Positions 55,638-64,000 of a stretch of 64,000 nt of DNA are shown one piece after another. Within the stretch, counting starts at the first letter, position 1; each line of letters starts with the position of its first letter. The position numbers were made by a program, and so were the translations under genes. The DNA is from Cyclobacterium jeungdonense (GTDB taxonomy: Bacteria; Bacteroidota; Bacteroidia; Cytophagales; Cyclobacteriaceae), in assembly GCF_010994275.1 (NCBI RefSeq), contig NZ_WMCD01000004.1, positions 124,001 through 188,000 of the forward strand, written 5' to 3'. The notes beneath the pieces were generated by a model. That model saw nothing but the letters and a program-made list of their open reading frames with translations, was not told the origin of the DNA and did no database searches.

Positions 55638-55976
55638 ATGAAAGCTTCAAACACCCAAATACAAATGCGGAAAGGAATTCTGGAATTTTGTGTGTTACAC
55701 ATTATTGCCAGGGGCGAAGTCTATGCAACAGATTTGATCGAAGAATTGAAAAGTTCTCAATTGATCATTGTGGAAGGTACTTTGTATCCGCTCCTAAGCC
55801 GAATAAAAAATTCCGGATTGGCTACCTACAAATGGGTAGAGTCCGACGCAGGACCTCCGAGAAAATACTATTCTCTGACACCCGAGGGAAATGTCTTTTT
55901 GACTGAGCTTCAAAAAACCTGGGAAAACCTGGACACTTCGGTCAATCAAATTATTTCAACACCAAAAAACGAATAG
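55638..55976 (+). CDS. PadR-family transcriptional regulator
   Basis: 112 residues, winged helix. MRKGILEFCVLHIIARGEVYATDLIEEL and IIVEGTLYPLLSRIKNSGLATYKW are the PadR (PF03551) signature, and AGPPRKYYSLTPEGN forms the wing. PadR proteins are usually repressors that autoregulate. In Bacteroidota they often precede a PspC-domain gene, as here (49 nt). Confidence 0.93.
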   Translation: MKASNTQIQMRKGILEFCVLHIIARGEVYATDLIEELKSSQLIIVEGTLYPLLSRIKNSGLATYKWVESDAGPPRKYYSLTPEGNVFLTELQKTWENLDTSVNQIISTPKNE

Positions 55977-56025
55977 CAGCATTCGGGTTATTACCTAATA
56001 TTTCTTAATCTTAGAAGTAGAAATC

Positions 56026-57921
56026 ATGAAAAAAACGATAAGCATAAATATTAGCGGCATTCTTTTCCATATAGAAGAGGATGGCTATACGTCCTTGAAA
56101 AGCTACCTGGATGCGATCAATCAGCATTTTTCCCTTTACGCGGACAATCAGGAAATCATTACAGATATAGAAAACCGGATCGCAGAAATTTTTCTCAGTA
56201 ATTTAAAAAATAACAAACAGGTCATCACGGCTGAGAATGTTAGCAACCTCATAGAAAAAATGGGGACGATAGCTGATTTTAAAGCAGTATCCGTGGATTT
56301 GGAGGAGGAAAAATCGGTGGATGAGGAAAATGATTTTTATAAATACATTACCCCTCCAGACCAAAAATCCGGTAAAGGCTATAAAAAATTGACCCGCCTT
56401 GCCCATAGCAAAATACTGGGAGGGGTTTGCGCAGGATTTGCGAACTACCTCTCCATTGATCCTTTGTGGACACGATTGATTACCATTTTACTGCTTTTTA
56501 GCGGGGGGTTGAGTTTTCATTCCTTTCCCTTTCCTTTCTACTCAGATGGATTTGGTCTTCATATGGCCCTGGGCTGGTGGACCCTGATTGCCTACATTCT
56601 GTTATGGGTAATCCTTCCGGTATCCTACGAGAAACCGGAAGACAAAAACATCAAAAAGTTGTACCGAAATCCCGATGACCGGGTTTTGGGTGGCGTTGGA
56701 AGTGGTCTTGCGGCTTATTTTAATCTGGATGTAATATGGATGCGTCTGGCTTTTGTAGGATTGATTTTTGCGGGGGGATCGGGATTTGTGCTGTACCTCA
56801 TCCTATGGATCATCACCCCTATGGCCAAGTCTATTACAGAAAGGATTGAAATGAAAGGAGGCGCCATCACGCTAAGTAATATTGAAACTACCATCCAACA
56901 AAACCTGTCTGCTGAAAACAGGCAGGAGGAGTCCGCGACCCGGAAGCTAGTTCTTGCACCTTTTCGCTTTCTAGGAATGATTATCAATGGCATAGGCAAA
57001 GCGCTCGGTCCATTTGGCAGATTTATGTTGGAAGTGGTACGGGTAATTTTCGGACTTATTATTTTCTTTATTGGAATGTTTGTCCTGATCACCCCGTTGG
57101 TTTTCCTGGGCATCTATACAGAAATTCTTACCAATGAAGGCTGGGTTTATGCATTAGATGGGTTTCCGGTAGATTCGTTGGCTGAATTGGTTCCATTCTG
57201 GCTTGCAATCGCTGCCTCCATTATTGTGCTTATACCCGGTATCGTACTGGTATTGCTCGGGATCAGTGTATTGATCAAAAGAAACCTTATAGATGGCCGT
57301 TTTGGTTTGGTGATATTTGGGATTTGGGTACTGAGTATCCTGGTCTGCGCTTTTCAGGTACCAAAAATCATTGGTCAATTCAATTCAGAGGCCGTGCATA
57401 CGCTGGATCAGACATTGGAGGTATCGGAAGGCAGCCTCGTCCTAAGAGGAGAAGAATCTATTTTGGACTCTGAAGACTGGGGCCAGGTCCGCATTCAACT
57501 GAGAGGCCATGAAAGGGATGAAATAATTCTGGACCAACGATTCTCCTCCAAAGGCTCCAGCTACGAGGATGCTTTGCAAAATGCTACTTCAGTAAGTTAT
57601 GAATTGCGACAAACCGATTCTCTGTTTGTATTTGGAAAAATGCTCACCTTTCCCAATACGGCTAAATTCCGGATGCAGCAGTTGGAACAAACCCTGTATT
57701 TGCCTTATAACAAACCCTTTATTATAGATCGTAGCCTACTTCCCATCCTAAAGAACACATTAAGCCGGGACGGATATAAATCCCGGGATATTTCCGATAA
57801 TCATTACTGGGTTTTCAACGAGGGGGGATTGCTATGCCTGAACTGCATCAACGACCACAAGCAATCTCCGGCAGACAGTATTTCGAGAAGTGAGTTTCAG
57901 GATCGCTATTTTATGAAATAA
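56026..57921 (+). CDS. PspC-domain membrane protein
   Basis: 631 residues. An N-terminal soluble part (about 1-115, MKKTISINISGILFHIEEDGY) precedes two PspC domains: KILGGVCAGFANYLSIDPLWTRL and RVLGGVGSGLAAYFNLDVIWMRL, each with hydrophobic segments. More TMs follow at about 340-440, then a C-terminal extracytoplasmic domain with beta-rich sequence. PspC proteins respond to inner-membrane stress; with PadR upstream this unit is probably a membrane-stress response module. The C-terminal domain might relate to the DUF4097-like gene further down. Confidence 0.9.
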   Translation: MKKTISINISGILFHIEEDGYTSLKSYLDAINQHFSLYADNQEIITDIENRIAEIFLSNLKNNKQVITAENVSNLIEKMGTIADFKAVSVDLEEEKSVDEENDFYKYITPPDQKSGKGYKKLTRLAHSKILGGVCAGFANYLSIDPLWTRLITILLLFSGGLSFHSFPFPFYSDGFGLHMALGWWTLIAYILLWVILPVSYEKPEDKNIKKLYRNPDDRVLGGVGSGLAAYFNLDVIWMRLAFVGLIFAGGSGFVLYLILWIITPMAKSITERIEMKGGAITLSNIETTIQQNLSAENRQEESATRKLVLAPFRFLGMIINGIGKALGPFGRFMLEVVRVIFGLIIFFIGMFVLITPLVFLGIYTEILTNEGWVYALDGFPVDSLAELVPFWLAIAASIIVLIPGIVLVLLGISVLIKRNLIDGRFGLVIFGIWVLSILVCAFQVPKIIGQFNSEAVHTLDQTLEVSEGSLVLRGEESILDSEDWGQVRIQLRGHERDEIILDQRFSSKGSSYEDALQNATSVSYELRQTDSLFVFGKMLTFPNTAKFRMQQLEQTLYLPYNKPFIIDRSLLPILKNTLSRDGYKSRDISDNHYWVFNEGGLLCLNCINDHKQSPADSISRSEFQDRYFMK

Positions 57922-57978
57922 AAGATAGTATATCCATGGTTTTCCTTACATTCAGGCTGGCATAAAGAGGTACCCGTT

Positions 57979-59379
57979 ATGGATATTAAAGTTAAATTTA
58001 TGGGGGGAGCCGGTACCGTCACCGGCTCCCGCTTTTTATTGGAGATAGATGGCTTTAACGTTTTAATCGATTGTGGTCTCTTTCAGGGGCTCAAGGAGCT
58101 AAGATTGCGGAACTGGGAGCGTTTCCCCACGGACCCATCCAAGGTAGATGCCGTGCTATTGACCCATGCCCACATAGACCATTCGGGTTACCTACCCAAA
58201 TTTGTTAAAGAAGGATTTACGGGGCCAATTTTTTTGACGGAGCCAACCCTGGAATTGGTAAAAATATTATTATTGGATGCCGGAAAGCTACAGGAAGAAG
58301 AGGCCAAGTTTGCAGCTAAAAAAGGCTATTCGAAGCATCAAAAACCACTTCCTCTGTTTACACAGGAAGATGCTGAAAAAGTGTTTCCGCTTCTTCAGCC
58401 CATCGCTTTCGAAGCGGAGATAAAAATCAACGAGCGAATCACCCTGATTGCCTACAATGCGGGGCACATTTTGGGAGCAGCAATTCTCAAATTAAAAATC
58501 AGGGGAGAAAATCAGGAAAAAAAACTGATATTCTCAGGGGATCTGGGGAGGTACCGCGACCCCATCCTCAACCCTCCTGCCGAAATTCCCTTTGGAGATG
58601 TGGTGTTTTTGGAATCCACCTATGGAGACCGACTAAATTTCTCCTCCGATGTCGACAAGCGTCTGGGAAAAATAATCCGTGATACTTACCAAAAAGGAGG
58701 CGTTTCATTAATCCCATCGTTTGCAGTGGGACGGACACAAATGCTACTGTTTTACTTGCATCGATTACAGGAAAAAGGTTTGATCCCCGACATCCCCATT
58801 TATGTGGATAGTCCAATGGCTATTAATGTTACCGAATTATATAAAAAATTCAGCCATTACCATCACCTGGGTCCCTCCCTGGAAGAAAAAGGTGCCAATC
58901 CATTTTTGCATAAAAACCTCCACTATTATAGGGATCAGGAGGCTTCTATGAGCCTGAATCATCTCAGAGGAGATGCGATCATTATCTCAGCCAGTGGTAT
59001 GGCAACCGGAGGAAGAATTTTGCATCACCTCTATCACCGGCTTCCCAATGAAAACGACAGCGTGATTTTTGTAGGATTTCAACCAGAAGGCACCCGCGGA
59101 CGGAAGTTGCTGGACGGAGATGAAACCTGCCGTATTTATGGCATTGATGTGCCCGTGAAGGCAGAAATTCATTTTATTGACGGTCTTTCCGCTCATGCCG
59201 ATCAGACAGAACTTATTAATTGGTGCGAGAGTTTTATCTCCAAACCAAAATTCACCTTTCTAGTGCATGGTGAAAAAGATGCTAGCGAAAAGCTGGCCGG
59301 AATTTTGAAAGAAAAGTTTCAATGGAACACCATTTGTCCGCATTATTTGGAATCGTTCGAACTATTTACTGGAATTTAG
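57979..59379 (+). CDS. beta-CASP MBL-fold RNA nuclease-like protein
   Basis: 466 residues. Metallo-beta-lactamase motif THAHIDHSG at 62-70, then GHILGAAILKL, LIFSGDLGR and the beta-CASP region (LIPSFAVGRTQMLLFYL; YVDSPMAINVTELY), ending with the RNA-specificity motif HFIDGLSAHADQTEL and FLVHGEK. This is the YSH1/CPSF73-like bacterial group, predicted to cut or trim RNA. It begins 57 nt after the PspC gene in the same direction. Confidence 0.93.
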   Translation: MDIKVKFMGGAGTVTGSRFLLEIDGFNVLIDCGLFQGLKELRLRNWERFPTDPSKVDAVLLTHAHIDHSGYLPKFVKEGFTGPIFLTEPTLELVKILLLDAGKLQEEEAKFAAKKGYSKHQKPLPLFTQEDAEKVFPLLQPIAFEAEIKINERITLIAYNAGHILGAAILKLKIRGENQEKKLIFSGDLGRYRDPILNPPAEIPFGDVVFLESTYGDRLNFSSDVDKRLGKIIRDTYQKGGVSLIPSFAVGRTQMLLFYLHRLQEKGLIPDIPIYVDSPMAINVTELYKKFSHYHHLGPSLEEKGANPFLHKNLHYYRDQEASMSLNHLRGDAIIISASGMATGGRILHHLYHRLPNENDSVIFVGFQPEGTRGRKLLDGDETCRIYGIDVPVKAEIHFIDGLSAHADQTELINWCESFISKPKFTFLVHGEKDASEKLAGILKEKFQWNTICPHYLESFELFTGI

Positions 59380-59434
59380 GTGACTTTTATAAGGTGGGTT
59401 CCTACAATTTAAACCAAATTTATTCTAAATATAA

Positions 59435-59977
59435 ATGAGACCACTCTTCCATATTTTCTTGCTGAGCTTACTGGCTTCCTTCCTGATATCCGCCTGCAAA
59501 TCTTCCCGGCAGGTACCTCAATCCTCAGAGAAAACAGAATCACAGACTCCGGAAAAAGAAACCACAAAAACCCTCAAAACCCCTTCCGGGGAAGGAATTA
59601 AGGGACAGGTGTATTGGATCGATGGGAATCTCATGCCCCAGGCTACCGATTCAGGGAATGACTCCCGACTTGGACCAAAAAAACAACCCGTCAAAAGAAC
59701 CATACGGATTCATGAGTTGACACATATCAATGAGGCCAGCCTCGGTGATTACCTTTTTGGAGACATAGAAACCCCCTTGGTCGCAGAGCTAGAAACGGAT
59801 GAATCCGGCTATTTTGAGGTGAAGCTTCCTCCGGGAAAATATTCCATTTTCACCAAAGAGGATAAAGGCTATTTCGCCAATGTTTTTGATCTGGATAGTT
59901 TCATACATCCAATAACCGTAGAAAAAAACAAATGGAAAAGAACCGAAATCACCATCGACTACAAGGCAAGCTACTAA
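59435..59977 (+). CDS. lipoprotein with carboxypeptidase-regulatory-like fold, function unknown
   Basis: 180 residues. Lipobox ISAC with lipidated Cys21 after a hydrophobic signal (FLLSLLASFLISAC). A Ser/Thr/Glu linker follows, then a beta-sandwich-like part (GEGIKGQVYWIDGNLMPQ; ESGYFEVKLPPGKYSIFTKED) similar to carboxypeptidase regulatory or transthyretin-like domains. Membrane-anchored; no known enzyme activity. Confidence 0.8.
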   Translation: MRPLFHIFLLSLLASFLISACKSSRQVPQSSEKTESQTPEKETTKTLKTPSGEGIKGQVYWIDGNLMPQATDSGNDSRLGPKKQPVKRTIRIHELTHINEASLGDYLFGDIETPLVAELETDESGYFEVKLPPGKYSIFTKEDKGYFANVFDLDSFIHPITVEKNKWKRTEITIDYKASY

Positions 59978-60108
59978 GTTCAGTCTATTGAGATTCAATT
60001 TTTTACACAAATACCTGACGAATAATTCCATTTTTTTTTTATTATTTTTAACTGGCCGTGCAACCTTTTTTAGACCGGATGCATCTACTTAATTGTAAGC
60101 CATCAACC

Positions 60109-60678
60109 ATGTCAGCCAATAATTCACGTAGGGAAGAAGAACTGATCGACGGTTGCCTTAAAGGAAACAGAAAGTCCCAAAGGCAATTATACGAGCAGTA
60201 TTCCGGAAATTTTCTTTCCATATGCATGCGGTATGTGAAAGATCTGGATTTGGCACAGGATGTATTGGTCGAAGGGTTTATGAAGATATTTGAAAGCCTT
60301 TCTCAATTTAAAGGAGAAGGAAGCTTTGAAGGGTGGATGAAGCGAGTGATCGTCACTCAGGCCTTGGTTACACTTAGAAAAAATAGAAAATTAGCGATGG
60401 AGGTAAATCTGGATGAACCAGACCGTGATTTCGGCATTGCTCCAGACCTGAATACATTGGAGGTGGAGGATTTGCTGCAGCTGGTTGCAGCTCTCCCTGT
60501 GGGATACCGAACGGTTTTTAACCTTTATGCTATCGAAGGATATAGCCACCGGGAAATTTGTAAAATGCTGGAAATCTCAGAAAACACCTCCAAGTCACAA
60601 TTGAGTAGGGCAAGGGCCATTCTTCAACAAAAACTTACAACAAGTCAGAATCAAACGGTAATACGAAATGGGAGATAA
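60109..60678 (+). CDS. ECF-type RNA polymerase sigma factor
   Basis: About 190 residues from the ATG at 60109, before MSANNSRREEELIDGCLKG; the frame begins at 60058. Region 2 has LYEQYSGNFLSICMRYVKD and DVLVEGFMKIFESL; region 4 has LPVGYRTVFNLYAIEGYSHREICKMLEISENTSKSQLSRAR. Sigma-70 family, extracytoplasmic-function group. It overlaps the next gene by 11 nt; that gene has the layout of an anti-sigma factor, so it likely reacts to an envelope signal. Confidence 0.93.
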   Translation: MSANNSRREEELIDGCLKGNRKSQRQLYEQYSGNFLSICMRYVKDLDLAQDVLVEGFMKIFESLSQFKGEGSFEGWMKRVIVTQALVTLRKNRKLAMEVNLDEPDRDFGIAPDLNTLEVEDLLQLVAALPVGYRTVFNLYAIEGYSHREICKMLEISENTSKSQLSRARAILQQKLTTSQNQTVIRNGR

Positions 60679-61429
60679 GAAAAAAAATGTGGATACCGTA
60701 TTCCGAAATGCACTGGTAAGACATCAAAAAAGGCCTGATGAAATGGTATGGGAACGTATCTCGGACCAGCTGGATAAAGAGAAAAAACCAGTCTACCTTC
60801 TTTGGAACAGATGGGCTGCAGGTATCCTCCTACTTGTAGGGATCGCAGGAGTATTTTATATAATGGACACGTTCAAAGAAAGCCAACCTCAGACGGCGGC
60901 TATTCAGGAACCGTTGCCGGAAAAACCAGCTTCGCAATCCGATCAACTGGCCCAGTTGCCACATCCCTCGGAAAAACCCGAAGCTCAACCCAATAACCAA
61001 AAAGAAGTGGCTCTAGAAAAGGAGACTAAGGGAAAACAGGAAACTATTCCAAATCGGCAAGCCCACCAGCAAAGCCCGGTGGTCTCATCTCCCGCAGAAA
61101 ACAAAGCACGAGAAATTTCGGATGCGGTGGCCATTTCAGCTACTAGGGAACCAAAAATTATCGAACAACTACAAATAAACCTGACTACGGAAGAATCAAT
61201 CCTTCCGCCAGAAACGCGAACAGAACAGCCTGCGGAAAATTATACAGTTAGAGTGGTTTCAAGAGGCTACGCCCTTCAACCGGAAAAGGATAAACTGGTA
61301 GAGGAATTGGAAACTAAAATCGGCGTATTCTTTACCAGAGTGGACGAGGGTTTTGGTGAATTACAAGATGCAAAAAACACCATTTTTGCCTCTCTGACAA
61401 CTAAAAAGGATCGAAAAAATACAAAATAA
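60668..61429 (+). CDS. single-pass membrane protein, putative anti-sigma factor
   Basis: 253 residues. The N-terminal cytoplasmic part (about 1-45, VDTVFRNALVRHQKRPDEMVWERISDQLDKE) precedes one TM (AAGILLLVGIAGVFYIMD, about 50-68). The periplasmic part is long, low-complexity and Gln/Glu/Pro-rich. No anti-sigma domain name can be given, but topology and the 11-nt overlap with the sigma gene support the role. The C-terminus forms a charged helix. Confidence 0.72.
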   Translation: MGDKKKNVDTVFRNALVRHQKRPDEMVWERISDQLDKEKKPVYLLWNRWAAGILLLVGIAGVFYIMDTFKESQPQTAAIQEPLPEKPASQSDQLAQLPHPSEKPEAQPNNQKEVALEKETKGKQETIPNRQAHQQSPVVSSPAENKAREISDAVAISATREPKIIEQLQINLTTEESILPPETRTEQPAENYTVRVVSRGYALQPEKDKLVEELETKIGVFFTRVDEGFGELQDAKNTIFASLTTKKDRKNTK

Positions 61430-61440
61430 TAATGGGAAAT

Positions 61441-62466
61441 ATGAAAAAGTACGTGATTGCCATGCTTCTCATGGCCTTGGTTCAAATGGTGTTCGGAAAG
61501 CCAATCCTTACGGAAGAAAGACCGGTAAATGACAGTATAATTGTTGAATTTGGAAATTCCGGCAAAATGGTCTTTGTGATAGACAATCCAGATGATTTTG
61601 AGCGGTTGAAAAAAATGGATATTAACCAGATAATCCGGGAGCTAAATTTACCTGAAAGCGAGAATAAGGGAGAGTTGACCGTCATTGAAATCAGGCAAAA
61701 AGATGGTCAAAAAGAGATCGTAAGCATTTATGAGGATGTGGGAGAAACGGAAGTTACGGTAGGCAGGTACAAATTGATCGTCGATGAAACCGGCAGCCGA
61801 ACAAAAGTTAAAGTGGAAACCGTACCAAAAGAAAAGAAAGACCCTCCCTTTCGCACCTACTTTAATACTGATATCGGTATCAACAGTTACATTGAATCGG
61901 GAACCATACCTGGCGCAGGTGCCGCGTATAGTCCTAAAGGCTGGGGCAGCTGGAATGTCGGTTTTCATTGGATGGCCAGCCAAAAACTAAGCAAAGGAGC
62001 CTTCTGGGATTTTGGGCTGGGAGTGAGTTGGTACAATTTCAAACTGGATAACCCCCGGTACCAGGCCGTTGGATCAGAGGACGGTATTTCTTATATCAAT
62101 CGAACCGATGTGAATGGTTTTAAAAGTAAAATTTCCGCCTCTTATCTAAATGCACTTACCCTTTTCAAATTTGATTTTGGGAAATTCAACGACGCGGGAA
62201 GAAATGGCCTACGAATCGGTTTCGGTCCCTATGCAGGGTATCGCCTAGGTGGTCGTAGCAAATTTGTCTACCGGGAACTCAATGGATCCGGAAGGAAAAA
62301 GGAAAAAGAACCTGCTGGAAGCTATCTGAATAATTTCAGATATGGTATACGGGCTGAGGTTGGGTTTAAAAGCGTTACCTTTTTCTCCACCTACGACTTT
62401 AATCCCCTTTTTCATCAGTCCCTCAGCCCGGATCTAAACCCCATAAGTTTCGGTCTTGTATTTTAA
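61441..62466 (+). CDS. outer-membrane beta-barrel protein
   Basis: About 341 residues from the ATG at 61441, which begins the signal peptide KYVIAMLLMALVQMVFG; the frame starts at 61432. Residues about 30-130 are a charged periplasmic part. The C-terminal 200 residues alternate aromatic and polar residues (WNVGFHWMASQKL; FGLGVSWYNFKLD; GFGPYAGYRLGG) and end SFGLVF with the terminal Phe typical of outer-membrane barrels. PorT-like shape; function unknown. It follows the putative anti-sigma gene directly. Confidence 0.75.
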   Translation: MKKYVIAMLLMALVQMVFGKPILTEERPVNDSIIVEFGNSGKMVFVIDNPDDFERLKKMDINQIIRELNLPESENKGELTVIEIRQKDGQKEIVSIYEDVGETEVTVGRYKLIVDETGSRTKVKVETVPKEKKDPPFRTYFNTDIGINSYIESGTIPGAGAAYSPKGWGSWNVGFHWMASQKLSKGAFWDFGLGVSWYNFKLDNPRYQAVGSEDGISYINRTDVNGFKSKISASYLNALTLFKFDFGKFNDAGRNGLRIGFGPYAGYRLGGRSKFVYRELNGSGRKKEKEPAGSYLNNFRYGIRAEVGFKSVTFFSTYDFNPLFHQSLSPDLNPISFGLVF

Positions 62467-62483
62467 TTTAACCCCATTTTCCT

Positions 62484-63401
62484 ATGAAATCCTTATCGAA
62501 AATTTATTTATTATCCTTCATTCTAGCGGCTTTTGGAAGCCAGTATGGTCAATCTCAGGAATTGATTCAAAAAACCTTTCCCGGAATACAACAGTTAGAA
62601 ATTAGCGCTGGAGCCATAGCCATCGAGTACGAAGGGGACGAAGGGATGGATCAGATTCAGCTGGAGGCATTACTCGGAGCCAATGAAAATACAGACAAAA
62701 CCCTGGTAATGATAACCGTGGGCAACACGCTGAAAATAGCTTACGATCCACCCAGAGGAAGCTGGAGTAACAAAAAATACATCCGGATGAAAGGTCCCTC
62801 TGCTGTCCAGTTGGACATAAATAACGGATCCGGATCTTTGACTGTATCCGGAGTCCGGGCCCCAGTTACCCATCTTCAAGTAGGATCGGGGCAGATCCAT
62901 GGGAAAGATATTACCGGTAAAGTTAGTGTCAAGGGAAGCTCGGGAAGCATTCGCATGGAGAAAATCGATGGCAATGTGGATTGCCAGTTAACTTCAGGAA
63001 ATGCCATTTTAGAGCAAATCAATGGTAATGTGGATTTTAAAGCTACCAGCGGCCAATTTAAGGCCTATTCTGTAAAGGGTGTTTTAAATGCTCGCCTGAC
63101 CTCTGGTAATATGCGTTTGGACCAAATCGGAGAATTAGGGAAACTGGAAATCACCTCTGGAAACATCAAGGCCGATCGCGCCGGTTTGGGAAGCAACTCT
63201 TATTTTAACGGTTCATCTGGAAACATCCAAATCCACACTGGCAGTAATCTCCAATCATATAACTACGAACTCCAGGCAGGAAGTGGAAACATACGGGTAG
63301 CGAACCACTCTCAATCAAAGTCCCTTTCCATACATAATGGGAATTTTCCCACCATCAAAGGAAAGATCAGTTCCGGAAACATTTCCATTCTTCCCCTTTA
63401 A
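62484..63401 (+). CDS. DUF4097/DUF2807-like secreted beta-helix protein
   Basis: 305 residues. The signal peptide (YLLSFILAAFGSQYGQS) is followed by about 15 short repeats built around SGN, SGS or SGQ turns (NGSGSLTV, GSSGSIRMEKIDGNVDCQLTSGNAIL, TSGQFKAY). This is the head-GIN/DUF4097 beta-helix type often encoded next to PspC genes in Bacteroidota. Probably surface or periplasmic; no enzymatic residues. Last gene of the sigma-factor cluster, 17 nt after the barrel gene. Confidence 0.85.
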   Translation: MKSLSKIYLLSFILAAFGSQYGQSQELIQKTFPGIQQLEISAGAIAIEYEGDEGMDQIQLEALLGANENTDKTLVMITVGNTLKIAYDPPRGSWSNKKYIRMKGPSAVQLDINNGSGSLTVSGVRAPVTHLQVGSGQIHGKDITGKVSVKGSSGSIRMEKIDGNVDCQLTSGNAILEQINGNVDFKATSGQFKAYSVKGVLNARLTSGNMRLDQIGELGKLEITSGNIKADRAGLGSNSYFNGSSGNIQIHTGSNLQSYNYELQAGSGNIRVANHSQSKSLSIHNGNFPTIKGKISSGNISILPL

Positions 63402-64000
63402 AGAAGTAAGCCCCTCTACTTAAAAGATGTCAAGTAGCACATGGAAAGGACCATATTGCTAATGCCGTTATTGAATCCGGCCGAAATTATGGCCTCGCAA
63501 CTGGCATACGTATTAGAACCAGCTGGAATTCCTTCTATGGCATTCCTGATGTTAGGGAAAATGGAGAGAATCGCTTTGCAAAAGCAAGGCGGCAGCATAA
63601 TAACCGCATAGGCAAGGTAATTTAGAAGATGTATTATCGGTCGATGACGAACCAGCCTTTGAATCGTTTGTAAATGTAATACATCCCCGGCCACTAATTC
63701 AGGAAAAATATGGCACTGGCTTTGCCTTCCAGACAAAAAATTAATCATATTGCGGTACATCCAGATGTTTCCTGTCGTGAACCGGTAAGTTCTTCTATTA
63801 TTGACAACAAGTCAGTTGAAAGGTGGCGGGAGATTTTCCTTGAAGGTTCTACCAGGTCACAAAGTCATCCATAAGGCTGAACGTGATGGAATTCCAGCAT
63901 TTAGGCTGGGAATATGTGATTGAACCTAAATTATTGAGTATTGAAGTATTCCATGCGGATGATTTATGGCCATTTTTACTTTTGTGAAAAGAGTAATGAG
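63402..64000. other. no intact gene, possible decayed coding sequence
   Basis: 599 nt without a supported gene. Plus-strand reading frames look protein-like but are interrupted, for example LLMPLLNPAEIMASQLAYVL from about 63452 and LEDVLSVDDEPAFESFVNVI from about 63622. No family recognised; a minus-strand frame at 63760-63416 has no recognisable features. The gene, if any, may continue beyond the edge. Confidence 0.35.

Noticed and set aside
63416..63760. 114-codon minus-strand frame at the right edge
   Set aside because: Sequence does not resemble any family, and plus-strand frames look more protein-like.

Overview
The window comes from a member of the Bacteroidota, most likely order Cytophagales and close to Cyclobacteriaceae. 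Evidence: a PorU/PorV-like type IX secretion (T9SS) pair, proteins with T9SS C-terminal sorting domains, a UpxY-like NusG paralogue next to polysaccharide genes, a promoter of the Bacteroidota type (TTTG-N20-TAnnTTTG), A-rich start regions instead of strong Shine-Dalgarno sites, and lineage-typical small families (Lacal_2735, YXWXW, YwqK/MORN). It is chromosomal: housekeeping genes (hslV, pyruvate dehydrogenase E2, fabH-like, ssb) lie among accessory surface-polysaccharide genes. No tRNA, rRNA, CRISPR array or intact mobile element was seen.

Layout. 115-9624 (minus): a polysaccharide operon starting with an SLBB outer-membrane exporter, then nucleotide-amino-sugar genes (4,6-dehydratase, aminotransferase, PglD-like acetyltransferase, CBS-nucleotidyltransferase), a glycosyltransferase and a Wzx flippase at the left edge. 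9974-13106 (minus): manC-fcl-gmd, the GDP-mannose to GDP-L-fucose route, closed by a clear terminator. 13482-15899 (plus): NusG-like antiterminator and a GH15 glucoamylase/trehalase-like enzyme. 15889-23560: mixed housekeeping genes, with a 10-bp-phased repeat array between a zinc-ribbon gene and ssb. 24182-38195 (plus): a 13-gene exopolysaccharide operon (Wzc-type tyrosine autokinase, Wzx, Wzy, seven glycosyltransferase-type proteins counting a PssD/PssE pair, oxidoreductase plus TIM-barrel protein, deacetylase), preceded by a strong promoter and an AT-rich leader of about 270 nt.

38241-38961 is a frameshifted remnant of a malectin-domain T9SS cargo. 39254-44421 (plus) carries a FabH-like synthase, an unknown protein, a secreted MORN-repeat protein, a small conserved protein and a YXWXW protein. 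44494-47377 (minus) holds a Tat-exported sugar isomerase-like protein and a T9SS cargo. 47599-49098 is a polytopic GT-C-like protein; 49087-55237 (minus) is the PorV-PorU pair. 55638-63401 (plus) looks like an envelope-maintenance block: PadR regulator, PspC membrane protein, beta-CASP nuclease, lipoprotein, ECF sigma factor with a putative anti-sigma factor, an outer-membrane barrel and a DUF4097-like secreted protein. The last 600 bases hold no intact gene.

How the genes fit together: the exporter, the autokinase, two flippases, one polymerase and the GDP-fucose and amino-sugar pathways together make a Wzx/Wzy-type surface polysaccharide system split into three transcription units, with the NusG-like protein between them as the probable elongation regulator. 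The T9SS pair, its nearby cargo and the dead malectin cargo form a second, secretion-related theme.
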